From positions 1 to 35,360 of IMG/VR virus record IMGVR_UViG_3300020472_002183: a stretch of 35,360 nucleotides of DNA; one strand, written 5' to 3'. Numbering within the stretch: the first letter of the stretch is position 1; the number at the start of each line of letters is the position of its first letter. Below, piece after piece: positions 12,001 through 16,066 of this stretch. Made by a program: the position numbers and the translations under genes. The stretch comes from a virus. The notes beneath the pieces were generated by a model that ran no database searches, was not told the DNA's origin, and saw nothing but the letters and a program-made list of their open reading frames with translations.

Positions 12001-14681
12001 ATAAGTTTGTTAATGTTTCTAGTGCTAATCAGTCTGCTGGTACGATTACATTAAATGTTGGAACAACTCCAGAAGTAAGTCATAATGTTTCAGATGCAAC
12101 TTATAATCCAGATTCTGGTGAAATGGAGTTAACAATTGGTCTCCATACTTTAACTGCAGGTACAAGTATTAGACTTGTTGCTAATTCATTAAACTTCTCA
12201 TGTAATAATGCTGGAGTACAAAATAGAACATATCCTCGTGCAACTGGTGCTAATACAAATAGTGGTTCTGATTATGCGTATAATACTTCTATAGAAATTT
12301 TAGCGGTTACAACAACCACTATTCTAATCAACGTTAATGATCCAGTAAATCCTGGTCCTATTAGTCACAACTATCCACACACATTCATCAGTGCAACTGC
12401 TGGTGCTGTTAAGAGTGGTGGTAACTATAACCACACATATGTTGGTGGAACTGTAGCAAATGCAGTTAGTGTTGGATCAACTGTATTGTCAGTTAATATT
12501 GGTGTTTCTACAGTACCAACATTCTACAAGTCTGGTGGTAAAGTTCAGCAAGCAATTGTTGCACCTAGAGCAAAGAATCTTTCCCCTAGTGCTGCTGATC
12601 CTGCTGTTGACGGTAGTGTAGTTCTTAAGGTACTTGATAGTACATCATTTGAGGTTAATAGTGGATTATCAACACGTCATCACATTTATGCAAGAGGTGG
12701 TAAAGTTGATCCATTCTTAGATGTTGTAATTGATAAACCTCTTTCATATAATAATGTTCCATTAGTTTACAGTGGATCTGCTCCTGCAGGTGTTGGAACA
12801 TACGCTACTGCTGATATTATTGTTGGTCAAGGTTCTAGTGTTATTAATTTCTCTATTAATAATAGTGGATATCGTTATGGTGTTGGTGAGAAATTAACAG
12901 TTTCTTCTGGTGGTACTTTAGGTATTCCAACAACATCAGATTTTGATGAATTCCAACTTACTGTCCAAGACATATTCACTGATGAATTTAATGGTTGGTC
13001 AATGGGTATGTTGCAAACATTAGATAATGTTGATCATTTATTTGATTCTACAAGAAAAACTTTCCCAATAAAAGTTGGCGGTAATATTATTGCTATTAAA
13101 TCTGCAGAGGGATCTAATATTAATGTTGAGGATACTCTATTAGTATTCATTAATGATATATTACAGGTTCCTGGTAAAGGATTTATCTTTAATGGTGGTA
13201 GCGTAATTACCTTTGGTGAAGCACCTAAGAAAGGTGATACTTCTAAGATTTTATTCTATAAGGGAAGTGGAGATGTTGATGTTGTCTTTAGAAATATAAT
13301 CGACACTGTAAAGCGTGGAGATACATTAAAACTTGATAATGATGTTGAGATGGGTCAGCATTGGAGTCTAGAAGAAGATGAAAGAGTTGCTACCAACATT
13401 ATATCAATTGATACTGCTGAAACTAACCCATATACTGGTCCAGGAAATGTTAGTGATTCTAGTTTAATGAGACCAGTTACTTGGTGTCGTCAAACTTCTG
13501 ATATGATTATTGATGAAACCGAAGTTGGTAAGGGAAGAGAATTGTATGAACCAGTTATTTCTCCTTCTGCTTATATAACTAGACCAATTTCTGCTGGATC
13601 TACTGAGGTATATGTTGATAACTTAAGACCATTGTTTGATGGTAAGAATGAGAATAATGTTGATCCATACTTATTATTCCAGAAGAAAGTTACTTTCGTT
13701 GATATGGAAACTCAAGTTGGAGCAAGTGCTACAGCAACAGTTTCTGGTGATGGAGTAATTTCTATTACTGTAACCGATGGTGGTGTAGGATATAGTACTG
13801 CACCTACAGTTTCTATACAGAATCCAATTGGAATTGGATCTACTGCTCTTGCTACTGCAACTGTAAACAATACAGGATCTATTTCTGCTGTTACTGTTTC
13901 TTATAGTGGTACTGGTTATACATCTATACCACAGGTTCTTATTTCTCCACCAACATTATCTGAAGAAACAAAACCAATTAATTGGTTTGCAGGTGATTCT
14001 GGAACAATTGTTGGATTTGGTACTACAACCATTGCTAATAGTGATAGTTTACTATTTGACTTCCATATTCCGTTAGGTTCTGATTTACGTGATGATTCTT
14101 TAGTGGGATCTGCGATTACATTAAGTCAGATACAACTAGGTGATTACTTTGTTGTTACTAATTCTACAGTTGGTATAGCACAGACAATGATAAGATCATA
14201 TGATTTAGGTGATACTGTTGTTGCAATAGGAACAGAATTTATTAATAATGTTTACTGTGTTAATCATGTAGAAAATAAGCATGTTAATCTTCCTGGTATC
14301 GGAGTAACAATGGTAAGAAGAGTACGTTCTAGAATTACTGGAATGTCCACAATTACCTTCGATTCTTCATATATCACGATGGATAATGAGATATATACTA
14401 TGGATAATGCTGTAACTGGATCTGGTAGCACCTATGATGGTACTGTTAACACTCCTGTAGGGATTGGAAACTTTAGTTGGGGTAAGCTACAAACTAAGTC
14501 TAAATTACAAAATAATTATAAATTCTATGGTGGAAATGGTATTGGTGTAGGAGAATATTCTACAGTAGGTGAGGATGCTGATGATGAAACTATAATTATA
14601 GAACATTCTGCTACAGGTATTCATACTTCTTCGATTGTAAGAAGATTTGAACCTTTGAGATCAATCAACTACTTAGTCTAA
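1..14681 (+). CDS. Giant YHYH-domain virion structural protein, 5' end outside the window
   Basis: The reading frame is open from base 3 to the TAA at 14679-14681, so the gene enters from the left and at least 4,893 codons are visible. A YHYH domain is readable at about 2955-3233 (GWAYDGNPIYGPYGY, then NGRFCVTPEYPDGVYAYFAT). The rest is Gly/Thr/Ser/Val/Asn-rich beta-type sequence built from recurring modules. One has the form H-G-L-x-T-G-D...YYV...I.L (about 1740, 2070, 4290, 4830, 7710, 8590). Another is a GxGYxxxP type (about 1440, 2370, 3500, 5510, 9670, 13720). A third is INDI(F/L)QxPG (about 9430 and 13150), and a fourth is an FTC...HSYPR array. No signal peptide, transmembrane segment or enzyme motif is visible. 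Such giants are known as virion proteins of marine T4-like phages. A baseplate-peripheral or fibre role is inferred from its place upstream of gp8, roughly where T4 carries gene 7. Confidence 0.85.
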   Translation, partial: TKAYAPITYVEKVSTGTAGVAKTFYKLAVDSGYDRSGITAGAIYGKFSVHAKSRVIGHVGIGTSVLDVDSTVGFPKSGELSVQYKNLSVGIISYTSKSLTQFYGCTNINGVILDRTDVGINTYAYGYSSVEPDKVIKIKINSVINSLKYDSDSYGYKKGDKVKINTLGIGATGFKCDNWFYNGCPVYTIDSFELVDASDQTWQITLKTDHFFRKGDAAVISGRDSSPKNCEIVAISSSKSFVVSGQGALSNTDVYNIRRTISKAVPSGTHTIGAGISVFSTDIQNLYVDNDKLLVASASIPSYGTQPLDAYDHSVTFSGTFSGTDWEISTQDHSLYTGDSIYYSPNKITQNFINSAGQPTSRIVDGPGLVEEGIYFVDRVDLNTIRLSKTKSDLLNNRFLSVDAKTPITVTDNKIQKTDYNNKILDTQKIVREISNPNNEGVETKTKSGFTGILINGVEILNYKSRDFIYHGEVKSIDLLSGGSEYDVINPPDLKIEDSVGIGATGHVSVLGSLQEVRVIDPGFDYYETPIITVSGGNGFGALVSPNMKTIAHEVKFNATQKGERVITGANSLINFTQKHRFGTGERIIYKTDGERALGGISTSSEYYVDVINDYKIRLHNKSWEAIAGINTITFTSHGTGNQIIKSYYNKKVVESINVINSGSNYENKKRVTGTTGISTSLNIINILDHGYESGESVMYTAQETPVGGLISGNEYYVTKVNKDSFKLSEAGVGVTYHNYYYNTNQYLDFTSAGVGTHLFNYPEIKLNISTSGFSTTTDQAQLQPIFRGTLTSVRLSDNGVGYGSSDIINLQNEPLITLVRGTNAQIEAIVDNGTIVDVLIKNTGKDYSSVDLQIIGNGVGAVLTPIITNGQITDIKIIEGGANYVKGGTFINVVPSGSLAKFKPNLQSWNLNLVSRNINKFTVDDGYLIDGINSTDTLQYSHLYAPRQLRERIFSVDQVGRKMYGSYDLSKDLGGNENTSTQHSPIIGWAYDGNPIYGPYGYITKAGGIISQMKSGYNSRDAITLANRPPGYPEGFFIEDYNYQKVSDETVLDQNNGRFCVTPEYPDGVYAYFATVEEDIATSGQFVGYKQPQFPYLIGDKFKSTPNLFNFHKESNQDDYLLENTEWVRNTTPYNLHEQGIDYGYISLPNELKQTADITGVAPGTIDSVGIETGGIGYQVGDIVVFDNTDSNGSGASVRVTSIEGKEFDTISVASSIITGAEIYPSNSYEIRTTSPHNFVNGDIVTVSGLSTTSSDIDGTYPITVEQSSFTLVGLGTTVAGAGEIEVTGIVTYFNVSGDFSFVKINDQFDVGEPVGALEKPEKIQVLNIDERSSRIRVLRNAAFDFGLTGNSILSGENIAEESKRFTIPAGLSTSFAGRENTQYYFDPKEVVGFGLTVGISHTAYINNPGAGASIINIASGALYIQNHNLHTGDELVYNSSIPMFEGDEPIGIATVGIITAGYYNVSTPGPLADGTKLYVAKINANLIGLSTVRVGVGSTGTFVGVTSEFRDSTTLLFSSPGTGVLHNFKTNFDPITATVTRHQVTSLVKEDHGLQNGDIVDLSVNPGVASTFIVKYNDYNRKLIIGEKSFADTDVNVADDSITIEGHGLVTGQKIVYTAISPSSGLDNNRIYYVYVSDHNTIKLCHTIWETQQFTPNFVNINSASAGNIGPINPPINAYKDSTVVFNVGDSSLAFIRDSQPYSAFELDFYTDTSFTKLWNNRVSDVVRDGVAGINSSATVSITIDRHSPDSLHYNLTPLYETDLPPVKEEIDFDKEVFSNNTIFVKDSNFAGKRTVSVASTNEFTFTVGDLPETVSYKNNNPKISYKTTSTNATGPIAEIKIVNGGANYYSLPGITSVASFTGSGAILKPYTTSIGKIKNSKIKDIGFDFPSDTTLRPTTNLPQVLFLDSLSRVFSVGITSAGKGYIKPPTLLVFDGRTKKRVDDIEIKYKLGDDQAQIIKNKANLNPVPPILLPINNTNGIGIATIGFTTATKEVVIGFNTGFSEVFPFDVGDKFLVENISVGIGSTGFGFNSSEYEYKMFVVSKTTPNLGGIGSIFYNLEGYLPDGQQPGDFDVVNSVGRVIPERDFPIFDVRLENNSFFANEIVKSNSTGVVESWEPTTGVLKVISNEIFDPNTLIVGQSSGASGIISSTRNFDSYMDLGVSSKVSSGWETNSGFLDDNQQRVQDNMYYQNFSYSLKSRIAYDTWQDVVSTLNHTLGFKKYSDYEVVSDSSLPEGGSGYYIKGGGTGVENHVPASMVIGVTTSLTFSEVVSECIGVGNLNCVADFDMVSENALQIGNSTISNEIRFTSKTLTDYFESIGNRVLSIDDISPTFNSNPRPTPFSVVSNFTLSDVRAQKYITYVRDKRYLGERQIMVVDIINDNYNAYISQYARVETEYDLGSFDFTVQGTDGQLLFYPTRSTVNDFDITCLSYNIDDNLAGIGTTTIGSTTVDTGSFDISGGTTTIAEFDYDHTLGGKVLVEITGSSNEYEMDELNFIVDAFGGIDIVEYPQITTDVGEVASAGMGTYWAYTDGVKCKIDFIPHPATNRLFTVEPSEVNDTDDTITMVNHRLSTGSGLKYTEGALSIGGLIDGTTYYVINVSEDVIQLATTEENAKENIPIDLTTSGTGQQFFRVLTVINCIYKELDESLVGFGTQVNMKHARLESDLVAISASGTPTPQVIMKYPTQLDANTDGYDGAYFMAFVETGTSGTASAIRYFSEHMIIDDYNEGMQTGEVYEAEWGVLSHNNVAGLGTFGYRLDKNPGGTSFVEVTFTAPANQASRVTYFMNALKVQDDLQDQILFDNALIQSESGTYEGTHSDIKRAFNLTHNNYPIFEREFDGSDTEIISILDNTIKLPNHYFVTGEKLTYEPIGLGSSTNIGIVTTTISGIGQTDKLPRTVYAVKVDEEKIKLAGSAENALLGTPEILDISSVGIGTTMKFVADRQNTKVIVALDNIIQSPVVSTALTTHLDQQLFTTDNLVQVGSITSIFGGDLIKIGDEIMKVEGVGIGTANGIRVRRPWLGTKVGYAATSALVTKVQGNYNIVDNVLNFVEAPYGNVPFSSTTNEPDERDWVGIETGSSFQGRSFMRSGIPDTSSEAYSNNYIFDDVSAEFDAINSTFTLKTEGGNFTGVEQDNAVVLINDIFQEPGLVGDYFLEQSAGITSVTFVGTARTITNDVGISSFPRGGVIVSVGSKSGLGYQPLVVAGGKANVSIAGTISSVSVGNSGSGYRSGIQTVVNVGVVTTPNIPNKIIGIGTAAISNGHVSGITVTNPQIFHAPSEIQNVTYTRTNGVTTVTTINPHGLSESEMVVLSGIAFTCDYAPSVNIYGAEYDNTTGIMTVTTTTSHGIGSDKQVIFTGLGMTCGIDNGATTHIYPRGKDIAYNRPINILDDGAHHTVTAADYNPTTGKMVVALSNAHGMINGDFVKFIDNSISFTCDKDNHETVHSYPRKGDHPTNNWLKIFDVTANGFSVYVLDFTQRPSSNTSNHTFHSAIDNGLVHNNGKITVDVGAAGASDQYAHTWVGGNAANAVTTGGDHTHRFHSATTGALISGGDYNHRFASALDGGVFVTGIGTTTPVDATYNAEKGELVLTIPNHPYTIDDTVQVYPDAITFTCEMDGNTTNHSYPRITDPIVGIATDIAGASKDTITLLVGKSPLVKYDVSDATYTGSTGKLVLNIGNHSLRGSSTFTITNAEYDPVSGIMTMTSNSHGLSVGDRVKIADNSITFRCDQDGFNSDHSYPRAAVHKGNGVVEPDPSHNTWLPISKVTTNTFTARVIDETPSTNTTTHAFQSADPNGITKAGESVRIAKDSLTFTCSMDDYVSPHSYPRGTDPIYETSVSVGATTNNTITLDVGVSTSVNYTVTNADYTASTGIMTMTLSEPHRLYAGVNVNIATESLTFTCTKDGNATQHKYPRKPDPTYNGVDVIGIGNLVQKNVTNATYIPSNGNLVLTIGTNHGLKIGDAVKIKTDSLVFTCAMDSDASNHSYPRVTDPIHDKFVNVSSANQSAGTITLNVGTTPEVSHNVSDATYNPDSGEMELTIGLHTLTAGTSIRLVANSLNFSCNNAGVQNRTYPRATGANTNSGSDYAYNTSIEILAVTTTTILINVNDPVNPGPISHNYPHTFISATAGAVKSGGNYNHTYVGGTVANAVSVGSTVLSVNIGVSTVPTFYKSGGKVQQAIVAPRAKNLSPSAADPAVDGSVVLKVLDSTSFEVNSGLSTRHHIYARGGKVDPFLDVVIDKPLSYNNVPLVYSGSAPAGVGTYATADIIVGQGSSVINFSINNSGYRYGVGEKLTVSSGGTLGIPTTSDFDEFQLTVQDIFTDEFNGWSMGMLQTLDNVDHLFDSTRKTFPIKVGGNIIAIKSAEGSNINVEDTLLVFINDILQVPGKGFIFNGGSVITFGEAPKKGDTSKILFYKGSGDVDVVFRNIIDTVKRGDTLKLDNDVEMGQHWSLEEDERVATNIISIDTAETNPYTGPGNVSDSSLMRPVTWCRQTSDMIIDETEVGKGRELYEPVISPSAYITRPISAGSTEVYVDNLRPLFDGKNENNVDPYLLFQKKVTFVDMETQVGASATATVSGDGVISITVTDGGVGYSTAPTVSIQNPIGIGSTALATATVNNTGSISAVTVSYSGTGYTSIPQVLISPPTLSEETKPINWFAGDSGTIVGFGTTTIANSDSLLFDFHIPLGSDLRDDSLVGSAITLSQIQLGDYFVVTNSTVGIAQTMIRSYDLGDTVVAIGTEFINNVYCVNHVENKHVNLPGIGVTMVRRVRSRITGMSTITFDSSYITMDNEIYTMDNAVTGSGSTYDGTVNTPVGIGNFSWGKLQTKSKLQNNYKFYGGNGIGVGEYSTVGEDADDETIIIEHSATGIHTSSIVRRFEPLRSINYLV
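2955..3233 (+). other. YHYH domain within the giant protein
   Basis: The translated segment contains the family signature SPIIGWAYDGNPIYGPYGY. About 45 residues later it has the second hallmark, NGRFCVTPEYP followed by YAYFAT. Both halves are intact. The domain is widespread in marine bacteria and in cyanophage structural proteins. Its biochemical role is not established. Confidence 0.8.
9868..12245 (+). repeat. Tandem protein repeat array (FTC...HSYPR units) in the giant gene
   Basis: About nine degenerate units occur, spaced irregularly at roughly 130-540 bases. A full unit starts with a strand like (A/D)(T/D)Y...TGxMxLT, continues with HGLxxGDxVxI, and ends with SLTFTC..DG....HSYPR.TDP. 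FTC-type motifs begin near 9962, 10096, 10317, 10848, 11190, 11450, 11709, 11932 and 12192. Some units are incomplete; for example the one near 11007 lacks the FTC half and the one near 11405 lacks the first strand. His-rich spacers with GGDYNH-like motifs interrupt the array (about 10480-10720, and again around 12360-12470). The DNA copies have diverged and only the protein pattern is strong. Confidence 0.85.
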
Positions 14682-14685
14682 ATAC
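14677..14685 (+). promoter_or_regulatory. T4-type late promoter-like motif before the fibre gene
   Basis: TCTAAATAC overlaps the TAA stop of the giant gene and lies 23 bases before the fibre ATG. It resembles the single-element late promoter of T4 (TATAAATA) and variants used by T4-like cyanophages. In AT-rich DNA such a short motif can occur by chance. The support is its recurrence at other gene boundaries in this window. Confidence 0.5.
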
Positions 14686-14707
14686 TTTTATAAACTAGGG
14701 AATAAGA

Positions 14708-16063
14708 ATGGCCAAACTAGGTATATCAACAGGAACAAGTGCGAATGATGGTACTGGTGATACCCTGAATCAAGCTGGTACTAAATCAAATTCTAACTTT
14801 GATGAGGTCTATACCTATCTTGGTGATGGAACTAACTTAGGTTCTACAGGAACTAGTCAGTTAGTTGCTGGTAAATTGCAGGTTGGTGCTGGAGAAAGTA
14901 CGGGTGATGCTAACGTTGCGACATTTAATGGATCGGTTAACTTAAACGGTGGAGATATAAGAGTTGGTGGTGGTGCGTCTATAACAGGAATTACAACAAT
15001 TAAGGGAGATACTGTTGTTCATGGAGATGTTTATATTCATGCTGGTATTGTAACTGCAGGTACTGGTGTTGTTACTTACTTTGGTGATGGTGGAAATCTT
15101 ACTGGTCTAGGTGGTGCTGGTAGATGGACAGGTGATGCTACTGGTATTAGTACAACAAAAATAGTTGGTATCAATACTATTGCTTCTGCTGCTGGTATTG
15201 CATTAACAGTTAATGGTCCTACTTATTTGGGTGGGATAACAACGGTTGCTGGTCAGATCCATACAGATTCAGCAGTAAAAGTACAAGGTGCTTTTTTACT
15301 GACTGATAGACTAGCATTACAACATAATCCTCTAAATCCATATACAACTTGGGGTGATTTTTTAGCAACTGGTGAAGGACTTAATATTATTGGTTCTCCA
15401 GATGGCAGTGGAAAATCACTTCCAATTCATATTAGAGGAAGAGAATCTGGAGGAGGTGGTCTTACCGCAAATTATGTTACAAGTTTCTATACATCTGGTG
15501 GTGCTAAAGGTGGTGCAAATTTTACTGGTATAGTTACTGCACAACAATTTAGTGGTGATATTGCTGGTGTAGGTGCTACATTTACTACTGTTTCTGCTGG
15601 TGGTTCTATAACTGGTGCTTCTTTCTATGGTGATGGATCAAATCTAGAAGGTGTTGCAAGTTCTGGTATTGGATTATCAACAAGAGCAACAATAACCAAA
15701 CTAGTAAGTGGTGTTGGTGTTGGTGCAACAACAAACAGTGCATTTACTGATGGTAGAAAATCTTGGATGTTACAAAAAGTAGGTATTTCGAGTGCTGCAT
15801 GGGTAGTTTTCTATACTGATCAAAATGCATTAGCAGCAGATTCTGATAGATCTTTTACCACTGACCCAACACCTGGATCTGGTGTTATTGCTGAAGTTAG
15901 ATCAACTACTGCAGGTGTTAGTACGTTTATAATGAGTCCAGGTATAATGGGATGGAATAATGATGCTACTCCATCAAATAATATATGGTTTAAAATAACA
16001 AATAACGAAACCTCACAAGCAAACATTACAGTATCTTTAGATATTGTTCAGTTGGAGGCTTGA
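14708..16063 (+). CDS. Tail fibre-like virion protein
   Basis: This 451-residue protein is Gly/Thr/Ala/Val-rich with almost no charged clusters. Its N-terminus (GISTGTSANDGTGDTL, then SNFDEVYTYLGDGTNL) is the start seen in many cyanophage fibre and baseplate-appended proteins, where it probably attaches the protein to the tail. The middle carries fibre-like repeats of the form GI(T/V)TxxxFxGDGxNLxG, near residues 114-137 and 277-317, consistent with a trimeric beta-structured shaft. The last 120 residues, with WMLQKVGISSAAWVVFYTD, form a different, probably globular domain. The start is ATG with only a weak Shine-Dalgarno (AGGG). It lies 26 bases after the giant gene and 3 bases before the protease gene, so the two may be co-expressed. 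The receptor is unknown and no collagen-like or chaperone domain is seen. Confidence 0.72.
   Translation: MAKLGISTGTSANDGTGDTLNQAGTKSNSNFDEVYTYLGDGTNLGSTGTSQLVAGKLQVGAGESTGDANVATFNGSVNLNGGDIRVGGGASITGITTIKGDTVVHGDVYIHAGIVTAGTGVVTYFGDGGNLTGLGGAGRWTGDATGISTTKIVGINTIASAAGIALTVNGPTYLGGITTVAGQIHTDSAVKVQGAFLLTDRLALQHNPLNPYTTWGDFLATGEGLNIIGSPDGSGKSLPIHIRGRESGGGGLTANYVTSFYTSGGAKGGANFTGIVTAQQFSGDIAGVGATFTTVSAGGSITGASFYGDGSNLEGVASSGIGLSTRATITKLVSGVGVGATTNSAFTDGRKSWMLQKVGISSAAWVVFYTDQNALAADSDRSFTTDPTPGSGVIAEVRSTTAGVSTFIMSPGIMGWNNDATPSNNIWFKITNNETSQANITVSLDIVQLEA
16054..16058 (+). promoter_or_regulatory. Ribosome binding site of the protease gene
   Basis: GGAGG lies inside the last codons of the fibre gene, 8 bases before the ATG at 16067. 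It is one of the strongest Shine-Dalgarno sites in the window and fixes this start. Confidence 0.75.
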
Positions 16064-16066
16064 TAA

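Noticed and set aside
9868-12245. CRISPR-like or DNA-level repeat array
   Set aside because: Unit spacing is irregular, DNA identity is low, and the reading frame runs through without interruption. The periodicity is in the protein.
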